From assembly GCF_001278035.1 (NCBI RefSeq), contig NZ_CP009452.1, positions 1,211,501 to 1,275,500 on the forward strand: DNA of 64,000 nucleotides, read 5' to 3'. Of the stretch, positions 24,197-32,053 are shown one piece after another. The translations under genes were made by a program, and so were the position numbers. How positions within the stretch are numbered: position 1 is the first letter of the stretch; every line of letters begins with the position of its first letter. This DNA is from Sphingopyxis sp. 113P3. Lineage in GTDB: Bacteria; Pseudomonadota; Alphaproteobacteria; Sphingomonadales; Sphingomonadaceae. Under the pieces are notes generated by a model. The model was not told where the DNA came from. It did no database searches and saw only the letters and a program-made list of their open reading frames with translations.

Positions 24197-25204
24197 ATGA
24201 ACAAGAGCATATTGGTGGGGGCGGCTTTTCTGGTCGCCACGGTCACTGTGTCTGGGAGCATCGCGCAACCGCTTGCCCCATCGGCGCAATCGCAAGAGTC
24301 CCGCTCCGCGGGCTCATACCTTCATGATCTGTGCGATGAGCTTTCATCCAAAGCGGCATGGGCTAAAGACTGGCGTTGCCTTGACGCCGGCATTTTCGAC
24401 AACGGCACAACGCCCCAGCGTATTTACGATCTGCGGCAGCGCGATCGTGCATCGCTGACAGATGAAGAGAAAGCCATTCTCATCGCTGCCGATAAGGTCG
24501 GCAATATCCGTTTCTGTCATAGTTCAGCCGGTAACGAGGGCTCAGCCGGCAATGCATTCCTGATAAAGTATCGTGGACAGCCAGCAATCATTGCGTCAGG
24601 GCACTTGCTGATAGACTTCAAGACCGGGAAATCGAGATGCCCCGAGAGGACGCAGTTCGAGTTTTATCCGAACACCAGTTACTACAATCCCTTCGACCCA
24701 TCGGAGAAAAGCAGCTTCTATCTAAGAATCATTGTTGCTCGGACGGCGGCTGCTGAAATCAGCCGATTGCAGCAGTTAAAAGGGGAATTCAATACGGATG
24801 AGGACTATCTCATCCTGTATCTGGACGGGGACCCAACGAAAGATGTCATGCCGAACGGCAATGTGAGGTCGTTTTTCAGGGACAGCGCCAACAAGTTGCA
24901 GTCCGGAAAAGGTGTCTACATGATCGGTTTAGGGGCCGATCCGGAGGGCATGAATCTGGCGATGCTGTACCAGACTGGCTGTAATTATCACCGGGATTAT
25001 GATCGCCTGAACCACGACTGCGCCAGCATCAACGGGTCCAGCGGAGGAATTCTCGGCTTCATGGAGGGCGGAGAAATCGTGTTCGCCGGAATTCATCGCT
25101 ATGCCATAGTGGCAAACACGCACATGCCCGGTCCGTCGGAGGGGTACGCTAATATGTGGAACGTCGCAACGTCGGTCCACTACGTCCGATCCAAAGAGAA
25201 TTAA
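24197..25204 (+). CDS. Secreted trypsin-like serine protease
   Basis: A 335-residue protein with a signal peptide (cleavage near SIAQ). The trypsin-fold triad is visible though divergent: His136 in IIASGHLLID, Asp203 in TDEDYLILYL and Ser282 in INGSSGGILGF, with GNAFLI as the first strand. Cys pairs suggest disulfides. It would act in the periplasm or outside. It is the first large cargo gene of the mobilizable element, 22 bases ahead of another secreted-protein gene. The substrate is unknown. Confidence 0.75.
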   Translation: MNKSILVGAAFLVATVTVSGSIAQPLAPSAQSQESRSAGSYLHDLCDELSSKAAWAKDWRCLDAGIFDNGTTPQRIYDLRQRDRASLTDEEKAILIAADKVGNIRFCHSSAGNEGSAGNAFLIKYRGQPAIIASGHLLIDFKTGKSRCPERTQFEFYPNTSYYNPFDPSEKSSFYLRIIVARTAAAEISRLQQLKGEFNTDEDYLILYLDGDPTKDVMPNGNVRSFFRDSANKLQSGKGVYMIGLGADPEGMNLAMLYQTGCNYHRDYDRLNHDCASINGSSGGILGFMEGGEIVFAGIHRYAIVANTHMPGPSEGYANMWNVATSVHYVRSKEN

Positions 25205-25226
25205 TCCCCCGCCCGGAGGAAGCACC

Positions 25227-25850
25227 TTGAAAATCAGTGCGTGCGGAATGGTTCTGGTATGTTGCTGCGCCATGGCGCTTTCGGCCTCGTCCGCCCATGC
25301 TGGCGGCGCTTTCTCCCTCGATCTTGCTCGCAGTAAGGGGCTGACGGAGTTCCCCTATGGAGAAGGAACTGCGCGGCTTCAGGTTTCGTCCCTAGACGAC
25401 GACCGCTTTCCCGATGGGATCGTCGTGGAGATCGACGGCTTTGCTCCACACCGTGTCGGCATAGATGACGGCCCATGGGTGAACTATGGACAATGGGCCG
25501 GAACGATCAGCTTGTCGGGTTCCAGGGAAGCTCCCTCGATCATGTTCGAGGCTTACTCCGGCGGCGCGCATTGTTGCTCCCTGCTGCGGGTGATTACCCC
25601 GGTTGACGGGGCATTGCTCAGCATCGCCTTCGAGCCGGCCGAGGGAGAATTGCGCGCTAAACTGCCTTCAGATATCGACGGCGACGGCATCGTCGACATT
25701 GTGCGCGAGAGCGAGCATGTGTGCCGCAGGGCGGCCTGCACCGCCCGAAACGCCATTTACAACATCGTGGATGGCAAGCGGATCGACGTGACATCAGAAC
25801 CACGCTTTCAGGCGTACCTTGCTCAACTGCCGGAACCGGAGACGCGATGA
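25227..25850 (+). CDS. Secreted protein of unknown function with GGAHCC motif
   Basis: A 207-residue protein with a signal peptide ending near AHAGG and a GGAGG ribosome site. It contains EAYSGGAHCCSLLRVITP, with vicinal cysteines, and an acidic DIDGDGIVDIV loop that resembles a calcium-binding (FG-GAP/VCBS-like) turn. C-terminal Cys pair: HVCRRAACTARN. Its stop overlaps the start of the IS-split LprI gene, so the three cargo genes form an operon. Function unknown. Confidence 0.65.
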   Translation: MKISACGMVLVCCCAMALSASSAHAGGAFSLDLARSKGLTEFPYGEGTARLQVSSLDDDRFPDGIVVEIDGFAPHRVGIDDGPWVNYGQWAGTISLSGSREAPSIMFEAYSGGAHCCSLLRVITPVDGALLSIAFEPAEGELRAKLPSDIDGDGIVDIVRESEHVCRRAACTARNAIYNIVDGKRIDVTSEPRFQAYLAQLPEPETR

Positions 25851-25969
25851 ACCCCTGGATGCTCCTGGCCATAGCCCTCGGTTTCACAACTCTTGGCCCG
25901 GCACACGACGAGATAACGTCGCCGGAAATCTCCAGGGTGATCTTCCCCCGTTTCGGCGGACACACTGGG

Positions 25970-26833
25970 TTATCCGGTCATGATCTGCTCGGCTTGCTCG
26001 GGGGTTAGATACCCGAGGGCCGAGTGCATGCGGTGCCGGTTGTAGTAGCCTTCGATGTATCCGAACAGGGCCTGCCGCGCTTCGGCCTGCGTCGCCCATC
26101 GGCACTGATGGACAAGTTCGACCTTGAGGGTGTGGAAGAAGCTTTCCATTGGGGCATTATCGTAACAATTGCCCGTGCGGCTCATCGAGGGCGTCGCACC
26201 GATCACGGCCAAGTGATCGACATAGGCGCCCGCTGCGTATTGCGATCCGCGATCCGAGTGACAGATAAGACCGCGGTCGGGCCTCTGCCGCTGGGCAGCC
26301 ATCATCATGGCCGCCAAGGGCAACTCGGTCCGCATGTGATCGCGCATTGCCCATCCAACGATCTTGCGGGTTGCAAGGTCGAGCACCGCGGCCAGATACA
26401 ACCACCCTTCGCCGGTCGCGATATAGGTGATGTCGGCGAGCCAGATCCGGTTCGGCGCGGTTGCCACGAAGTTCTGAGCCAGCAGATTCGGAGCGATCGG
26501 CAAATAGTGACGGCTGTCGGTGGTGCACGGCCGGAACCGGCGCCCAGCCAGTGCCCGGATACGGTGCCGACGCATCAGGCGCTCGACGCGGCCGCGGCTG
26601 CATCGATGACCTTCCGCCCGGAGGGCGGCATGCATTCTGGGCGATCCGTATCGCCCTTGATGCCGCGCCTGGAGCCGGCGCACGTCGTGCAGCAATGCCA
26701 AGTTCGCCGTGGTCCGCGCGCTCGGTGCACGGACGCACCAGTCGTAATAGCCGCTCCGCGACACGCCGAGCATGCGGCACATGACGTTCACCGGCCAGGT
26801 GGACGCATGCTGCTCGATAAAGGAGAACTTCAT
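25970..26833 (-). CDS. IS3 OrfB transposase (copy 1)
   Basis: A 287-residue DDE transposase subunit: HTH_21 region (RLQARHQGRYGSPRMHAAL), then the rve catalytic core with Asp in IWLADITYIATGEGWLYLAAVLDLATRK, Asp in ICHSDRGSQYA and Glu in APMESFFHTLK. It overlaps orfA by four bases, is in the -1 frame relative to it, and probably works as a fused OrfAB protein. Confidence 0.95.
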   Translation of the reverse strand: MKFSFIEQHASTWPVNVMCRMLGVSRSGYYDWCVRAPSARTTANLALLHDVRRLQARHQGRYGSPRMHAALRAEGHRCSRGRVERLMRRHRIRALAGRRFRPCTTDSRHYLPIAPNLLAQNFVATAPNRIWLADITYIATGEGWLYLAAVLDLATRKIVGWAMRDHMRTELPLAAMMMAAQRQRPDRGLICHSDRGSQYAAGAYVDHLAVIGATPSMSRTGNCYDNAPMESFFHTLKVELVHQCRWATQAEARQALFGYIEGYYNRHRMHSALGYLTPEQAEQIMTG

Positions 26834-27153
26834 CGCGGCATCTCCGCAAAGATACCGACCGCTTTTTTTAATATGTCGCGCTCCATTCGCGCCCGATCCA
26901 ACTCGCGCCGCAAACGCGCGATCTCGGACGCTTGATCCGCTGGCGACCCGATCGCCGATACTGGCGGCTTCGCCGCCGGGCTTACGGGCATGTCGTTACT
27001 ATCCTGCAACTTGCGCTGCCAACGACGCAGCATTGTTGGCATAATCCCAAGCTCAGCTGCCACTTCGGTCTGCATGCGACCGCTGGTCTCCCACAGCGCT
27101 ACCGCCTCGCGCTTGAACTCATCCGTAAACCGACGTTTTGTCGTACTCGTCAT
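26830..27153 (-). CDS. IS3 OrfA (copy 1)
   Basis: A 107-residue helix-turn-helix protein (KRRFTDEFKREAVALWETSGRMQTEVAAELGI...LRRWQRKL) with a C-terminal leucine zipper (EIARLRRELDRARMERDILKK). The second of two adjacent ATGs has the better spacing from AGGAGG. A run of seven A ahead of GCGG in the last codons is a likely -1 slippage site giving an OrfAB fusion transposase. Its stop overlaps the orfB start. Confidence 0.92.
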   Translation of the reverse strand: MTSTTKRRFTDEFKREAVALWETSGRMQTEVAAELGIMPTMLRRWQRKLQDSNDMPVSPAAKPPVSAIGSPADQASEIARLRRELDRARMERDILKKAVGIFAEMPR

Positions 27154-28188
27154 CATACACCTCCTGGCTCCGCAGAGCCTATCATCGGTGTCCGTCAAAT
27201 CGAGGGAAGATCAGGGCTATCGATGAGTGCGCCGATGATCCGCACGAACGCATTGTCGGTGAGCATGTCGGAAACTGCCTTCGCACACGCGCACAGGCCA
27301 TTGAGCAGGATGTTACTACAGCCCTGCATCGGCACTCCAAGCGCTATTGCAGCGAGGAAACGCGAGATCGCTTTCAGGACGTGCAGAGCCGGTGGGAAGA
27401 ATATCGCACTGCCTCCTGCTCGCTGGTCGGTGACGCACCGGGAACTGCACCAGCCTATGTCAACGCAGCTGCGTGTGAGTGGCAACTGGCCCGACAGCGG
27501 CTGGTAACACTCTCCACGATAGATGAACATGCCTATGAACGCTGCCTGACCCTTTCGTTCGAGTTCCCTGCCAGCCGGTTCGGCGCTCCGCCGTCAACCA
27601 CAGTCATTCACCCATCTTCCTCTCTGGAATGGCGCTACTTAGCATCTGACAGCCGCCTTGAGGTCATGCGGGAAGGCAGCAAGGTCATTGAACTTGAAAC
27701 GTCCGATTGCAGCTATTGCACGAGCGGCGAGCCATGCAGTGAAGGCGTCTTCATGTTCGAGTATCTGACCGCCACGGCGGATGACCCACACATGCGCAAC
27801 TACGGTCTTCTCCATGCGTGCAGGAAACCCGATGGGGTCAGCTTCGTCTTTGTCAGCGACCTGGGCACGAAACCGGCGATCGCGGCACAGGCAGAGAAGC
27901 TGCCCACATTCGACTGGATGGTAGACGACGATGCTTTGACCTTTGCGTCGACCAACGGGTGGAAACTACGTTGGAATACGCCTCCGAGCATCCACAAGCC
28001 GTAGTGCTTACGGGTTAAACGGTCGAGCCTGTAACGCACCCTGTTCATACGTGGATAGTGATCGAGTTATGCTGGAAGTGCGATCTGGCAGGATCTCGGC
28101 GACGATCCGATGAGCGTGATGATGCGGCAGATCATGGCGTGAGCGGCCCGAGACATGGGTGACACTCCGTACCGGAGACATGGGTCGT

Positions 28189-28395
28189 CTTGTCTTATGA
28201 CTTTTCTGGCGGTTGTGGGCATTAAGGGCTGCCCGATCCGGGGTGGCCACCCCGGATCGGGCGGAAGGGGATGGATCGAAGTTGTCTCGGTCGTGGAGGA
28301 CCGTCGATTAGTGTGATCACCCCTTTCTTTTCCACCAGACCTGGACGGAAACCAGGGCTTCGGGCCCGGATGACAAGAGTAGGACAGCGGAAAAG
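28189..28395 (+). ncRNA. Candidate bridge RNA region of IS110 element C
   Basis: IS110-group elements express a structured bridge RNA from the non-coding left end that pairs with both target and donor DNA. This 207-base leader fits in size and position and contains a perfect 32-base palindrome plus smaller stems (for example CTTCGGGCCCGG near 28357). The call rests on position and family knowledge; the pairing loops were not worked out. Confidence 0.4.
28231..28262. repeat. Perfect 32-base palindrome
   Basis: The half-site GCCCGATCCGGGGTGG is followed immediately by its exact reverse complement, ending at 28262. It lies in the leader of IS110 element C, 134 bases before the transposase start. 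It could be a stem of the putative bridge RNA or a terminator shielding the element from outside transcription. Confidence 0.85.
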
Positions 28396-29337
28396 ATGGA
28401 CAATCCCATACCCCAAACCATCGGCATCGACATCTCAAAAGCGACCCTTGATGTATATGCCCATCCTGCAGGCTGCGAGCGGCAATTCACCAATACCGCC
28501 AAAGGCCACAGGGAGCTGATAGATTGGCTCGGGCAATGGCAGATCGATCGGATCGCCTATGAGGCTACTGGCGCATACCACCGACAGCTCGAGCAGGCTT
28601 TATCGGACCTGCCATGCGTCAAGCTCAACCCGGCTCGCGCACGGCGGTTCGCCCAAGCGATAGGCACTCTCGCCAAGACGGATAAGATTGATGCGGTGAT
28701 TCTGGCCCGTATGGCGACGACGCTCCAGCCTCCCGTACGCCCGGCAAATACGCCCAAGCAAGCCAAGCTCGCCGAATTGATCAGCGCTCGCGATGGCTTG
28801 GTCCGTGATAAGATCGCGCTTCAAAATCAAGCGAAGAACCTGACGCTACCTCTCCTCAAGCGTCAGCACAAAAAGCGCCTGGATCAGATTGAGCAGCATA
28901 TCAAACAGGTCGATGTCGAGCTTGCGACGATCATTGCTGCTGACGCAGAGTTGGCGCGGCGGCACGAAATCATCTCCAGTATTGCCGGGGTAGGCACACG
29001 TACCGCCGACCAGTTGGTCGCAACCATGCCAGAGCTAGGAGCACTGGATCCTAAACAAGTCGCTTCCCTTGCAGGCCTGGCTCCCGTCGCCCGTCAATCG
29101 GGGCAATGGAAAGGGCGCAGTTTTATTCAAGGGGGACGGGCCAATGTAAGACGTGCGCTTTACATGCCGGCCCTCGTTGCCGCCCGCTACAATCCAGATC
29201 TCAAAGCAAAATATCAAAGCCTCATCGCGTCCGGAAAACCGGCAAAGGTCGCTGTGGTCACACTTATGCGCAAGCTCATCGTCATGGTCAACGCGCTGAT
29301 TAAAGCCGACCGCCTATGGGTTGAAAAACGGGCTTGA
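28396..29337 (+). CDS. IS110-family transposase (element C)
   Basis: A 313-residue DEDD transposase: N-terminal RuvC-like domain (IGIDISKATLDVYAHP, DRIAYEATGAYHRQLE, KTDKIDAVILARMA) and C-terminal Tnp20-type domain (ISSIAGVGTRTADQLVATMPELG, QVASLAGLAPVARQSGQWKG) with the usual Ser region (IQGGRANVRRALYMPALVA). Full length. It is distinct in sequence from the transposase of elements A and B, so a separate lineage. Confidence 0.93.
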   Translation: MDNPIPQTIGIDISKATLDVYAHPAGCERQFTNTAKGHRELIDWLGQWQIDRIAYEATGAYHRQLEQALSDLPCVKLNPARARRFAQAIGTLAKTDKIDAVILARMATTLQPPVRPANTPKQAKLAELISARDGLVRDKIALQNQAKNLTLPLLKRQHKKRLDQIEQHIKQVDVELATIIAADAELARRHEIISSIAGVGTRTADQLVATMPELGALDPKQVASLAGLAPVARQSGQWKGRSFIQGGRANVRRALYMPALVAARYNPDLKAKYQSLIASGKPAKVAVVTLMRKLIVMVNALIKADRLWVEKRA

Positions 29338-30350
29338 TCACAACGGAAACTAATTGCGGACACCTTTCGCGGTCTCTTTTTCCATTTTCGAAGCCTAGGT
29401 GCCGCCTTGCCGGTTGCAGGGTCGTCTTCGCGGTCGACATGAGTCGCCGCATGATGGAGCTTCGCGGGGTGAGCCTTCCAATGTTACACGCGCACTCGGC
29501 TGAGCCAGCGGTGCATCCCATGTCTCGGAATGGCTCTGCCCACGCCCCGGCAGGGAGGCGATCCCAAGCGGTCGGAGCGAGCGCCCGGGACGACTTTACT
29601 GCGCGGCTGGTGCACTCCTTTCAAAAAGCGTTCCTGACTTGAGCATCGCATGCATGGTGACGGCGAGCTTGCGCGCCAGCGCGACGGCGGCTCGCTTGAA
29701 GCCGATCCGTTCCTTGAGCTGAAGTCCCCAAGTTCGCAGCCGGTTGTCGGCGGTGCTTCGCGTCAGCATCACGGTTGCCGCCTCATAGAGCAGCCCGCGC
29801 ACATAGCTGTCGCCGCGCCGCGAGATGTGCCCGTCATAGTCGACCTCGCCCGACTGGTAGCGCCGCGTCGTCAGCCCCAGCCAGGCGCCGACGGATCGTG
29901 ATTTCCTGAAGTTCCCGGGGTCCTCGATCGCCGTGGCAAACGCCGTCGCAGTCACGGCGCCCACCCCTGGAATCGACATCAGGATCTGGCACGCCTCGCT
30001 CTTGCGCGCGGCCGTAACGAGCTGCTCGCCCAGCTCTGCTGCGCGCTGGCGGGCCGCACGCCAGACCTCGAGCAGCGGCCGCACGATCGACGCTACTTCC
30101 TGCTGGTCGATGAGACGCTCCTGGACATGTCTCTCGAACCGGCTGCCCTTGCCGGCTGGGACAACGAGACCGAAGGTCTTCATCAGCCCGCGGATCTGGT
30201 TGGAGAGTTCGGTCGTGATCCTGAGCAGTCGCATGCGCGCGGCGATCAGCGTCCGCGTTTGCATACTGTCAAAGCCCTTTACGCGCACTTTGATCTTCCC
30301 TCGATTTGACGGACACCGATGATAGGCTCTGCGGAGCCAGGAGGTGTATG

Positions 30351-30674
30351 ATGACGAGTACGACAAAACGTCGGTTTACGGATGAGTTCAAGCGCGAGGC
30401 GGTAGCGCTGTGGGAGACCAGCGGTCGCATGCAGACCGAAGTGGCAGCTGAGCTTGGGATTATGCCAACAATGCTGCGTCGTTGGCAGCGCAAGTTGCAG
30501 GATAGTAACGACATGCCCGTAAGCCCGGCGGCGAAGCCGCCAGTATCGGCGATCGGGTCGCCAGCGGATCAAGCGTCCGAGATCGCGCGTTTGCGGCGCG
30601 AGTTGGATCGGGCGCGAATGGAGCGCGACATATTAAAAAAAGCGGTCGGTATCTTTGCGGAGATGCCGCGATGA
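30351..30674 (+). CDS. IS3 OrfA (copy 2)
   Basis: A 107-residue protein identical to OrfA of copy 1: helix-turn-helix for end recognition and a leucine zipper. The run TTAAAAAAAGC near 30632-30642 is the likely -1 slippery site for making OrfAB. Its stop overlaps the orfB start at 30671. Confidence 0.92.
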   Translation: MTSTTKRRFTDEFKREAVALWETSGRMQTEVAAELGIMPTMLRRWQRKLQDSNDMPVSPAAKPPVSAIGSPADQASEIARLRRELDRARMERDILKKAVGIFAEMPR

Positions 30675-31534
30675 AGTTCTCCTTTATCGAGCAGCATGCG
30701 TCCACCTGGCCGGTGAACGTCATGTGCCGCATGCTCGGCGTGTCGCGGAGCGGCTATTACGACTGGTGCGTCCGTGCACCGAGCGCGCGGACCACGGCGA
30801 ACTTGGCATTGCTGCACGACGTGCGCCGGCTCCAGGCGCGGCATCAAGGGCGATACGGATCGCCCAGAATGCATGCCGCCCTCCGGGCGGAAGGTCATCG
30901 ATGCAGCCGCGGCCGCGTCGAGCGCCTGATGCGTCGGCACCGTATCCGGGCACTGGCTGGGCGCCGGTTCCGGCCGTGCACCACCGACAGCCGTCACTAT
31001 TTGCCGATCGCTCCGAATCTGCTGGCTCAGAACTTCGTGGCAACCGCGCCGAACCGGATCTGGCTCGCCGACATCACCTATATCGCGACCGGCGAAGGGT
31101 GGTTGTATCTGGCCGCGGTGCTCGACCTTGCAACCCGCAAGATCGTTGGATGGGCAATGCGCGATCACATGCGGACCGAGTTGCCCTTGGCGGCCATGAT
31201 GATGGCTGCCCAGCGGCAGAGGCCCGACCGCGGTCTTATCTGTCACTCGGATCGCGGATCGCAATACGCAGCGGGCGCCTATGTCGATCACTTGGCCGTG
31301 ATCGGTGCGACGCCCTCGATGAGCCGCACGGGCAATTGTTACGATAATGCCCCAATGGAAAGCTTCTTCCACACCCTCAAGGTCGAACTTGTCCATCAGT
31401 GCCGATGGGCGACGCAGGCCGAAGCGCGGCAGGCCCTGTTCGGATACATCGAAGGCTACTACAACCGGCACCGCATGCACTCGGCCCTCGGGTATCTAAC
31501 CCCCGAGCAAGCCGAGCAGATCATGACCGGATAA
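30671..31534 (+). CDS. IS3 OrfB transposase (copy 2)
   Basis: A 287-residue DDE transposase identical in sequence to copy 1 (Asp in LADITY, Asp in HSDRGSQ, Glu in MESFFHTLK). Intact and presumably active together with OrfA. Identity of the two copies indicates recent transposition. Confidence 0.95.
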   Translation: MKFSFIEQHASTWPVNVMCRMLGVSRSGYYDWCVRAPSARTTANLALLHDVRRLQARHQGRYGSPRMHAALRAEGHRCSRGRVERLMRRHRIRALAGRRFRPCTTDSRHYLPIAPNLLAQNFVATAPNRIWLADITYIATGEGWLYLAAVLDLATRKIVGWAMRDHMRTELPLAAMMMAAQRQRPDRGLICHSDRGSQYAAGAYVDHLAVIGATPSMSRTGNCYDNAPMESFFHTLKVELVHQCRWATQAEARQALFGYIEGYYNRHRMHSALGYLTPEQAEQIMTG

Positions 31535-32017
31535 CCCAGTGTGTCCGCCGAAACGGGGGAAGATCACTTCGCGGAAGAAGCCCACTTCGGCGAGCTGCGC
31601 CAGGCCATCGGCGTCGTTGGCGTCGGTCTTGTTGGCTGCCATATCCAGTGCCGCCTTGGCATGACATCGACGCAGATCGCCGGCAGACCCTCCTGCCTCA
31701 GCGCATGATAGAACCACACCGACAAAGGTCCGGTCTCGAACACGACCCGCTTTGCGCCAGGCGCATGCTTGCGGATCAACTCGGCGATCAGCTTCGGGTC
31801 TGAAGGGCACTTTCCGCGCCAGATCCGCTCCCCCGCCCGGCGAATGGAAACGGCAGTGTCTTTCATCGAAACGTCAAGGCCAATATACTCGTCCATGGCT
31901 GTTCTCCGTTGATGTTGGGCCCGGCGTCTGATCGTGAGCCCGTACTTCCATCATACTGGGGAACAGCCACTCCTGGCATCACCGCGCGAACCACTAAACC
32001 CGCAATTACACCATGTT

Positions 32018-32051
32018 ACACCTCCCGCATGCGATCGCATGCGGGAGGTGT
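32018..32051 (+). promoter_or_regulatory. Perfect 34-base palindrome overlapping the IS481 transposase ribosome site
   Basis: ACACCTCCCGCATGCGA is followed directly by its exact reverse complement. The right arm carries GGGAGGTG (32042-32049), the Shine-Dalgarno of the IS481 element 1 transposase, whose ATG starts at 32054. In RNA the arms would pair and hide the ribosome site. Such sequestration limits transposase made from read-through transcripts in other IS families. IS481 element 2 lacks it. Confidence 0.6.
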
Positions 32052-32053
32052 CG

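Larger units (their letters stand above)
25938..27213 (-). mobile_element. IS3-family insertion sequence, copy 1
   Basis: A 1276-bp element bounded by imperfect terminal repeats TGATCTTCCCCCGTTTCGGC (25938 onward) and, inverted at the other end, TGATCTTCCCTCGATTTGAC (ending 27213). It is flanked by the direct repeat GGG. It carries overlapping orfA and orfB on the minus strand and splits an LprI-domain gene. The encoded proteins are identical to those of copy 2 at 30291-31566, which lies in inverted orientation. Confidence 0.93.
25847..28004 (+). pseudogene. LprI-domain (lysozyme-inhibitor-like) secreted protein gene split by IS3
   Basis: The 5' part (25847-25937) encodes a signal peptide (MNPWMLLAIALGFTTLG) and runs to SPEISR. 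The IS3 element then interrupts with a three-base GGG duplication (25935-25937 and 27214-27216). Removing the IS and one GGG joins the frame exactly, giving SPEISR-AIDECADDPHERIVGEHVGNC and on to 28004. The restored protein (about 292 residues) has an LprI/DUF1311-like region (CLRTRAQAIEQDV...FQDVQSRWEEYRTASCSLV...ACEWQLARQRL), which in characterised members inhibits lysozyme, and a beta-rich C-terminal part. As present it is inactive. Confidence 0.8.
28189..29349 (+). mobile_element. IS110-family element C
   Basis: About 1160 bp inserted directly after the inner repeat of IS481 element 1 (GGGTCGT at 28182-28188) and directly followed by IS110 element A. It has about 200 bases of non-coding DNA before the transposase and only about 12 after it, the layout of the IS110 group whose bridge RNA is encoded at the left end. 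No target duplication is apparent, as expected for IS110. Confidence 0.7.
30291..31566 (+). mobile_element. IS3-family insertion sequence, copy 2
   Basis: A 1276-bp element with the same termini as copy 1 (TGATCTTCCCTCGATTTGAC at 30291; inverted TGATCTTCCCCCGTTTCGGC ending 31566). It is flanked by the three-base repeat CTT (30288-30290 and 31567-31569). Inserted in the transposase of IS110 element A. Orientation is opposite to copy 1, 3.1 kb apart. Confidence 0.93.
29596..31896 (-). pseudogene. IS110-family transposase of element A, interrupted and frameshifted
   Basis: The N-terminal part (31567-31896) begins MDEYIGLDVSMKDTAVSIRR, identical to element B. After ICVD the frame is lost because four bases (GCGC in B) are missing. 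IS3 copy 2 then splits the gene within FFREVRVKGFD, and the C-terminal part (29596-30290) is otherwise nearly identical to B (one visible change, SYVRG for SYMRG). Not functional. Confidence 0.92.
29350..32016 (-). mobile_element. IS110-family (IS1111-like) element A, split by IS3 copy 2
   Basis: Comparison with element B (34519-35912) sets the limits: both share ACATGGTGTAATTGCGG at the transposase-proximal end and GTGTCCGCAATTAG at the other, giving subterminal inverted TAATTGCGG repeats as in the IS1111 group. About 1.39 kb of own sequence is interrupted by the 1276-bp IS3 copy 2 with a CTT duplication. The transposase is also frameshifted by a four-base deletion, so the copy is dead. Confidence 0.8.

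Noticed and set aside
26024..26935. 303-codon frame antisense to IS3 OrfB, repeated in both copies
   Set aside because: Presence in both copies only reflects IS identity; the OrfA/OrfB strand accounts for the coding signal.
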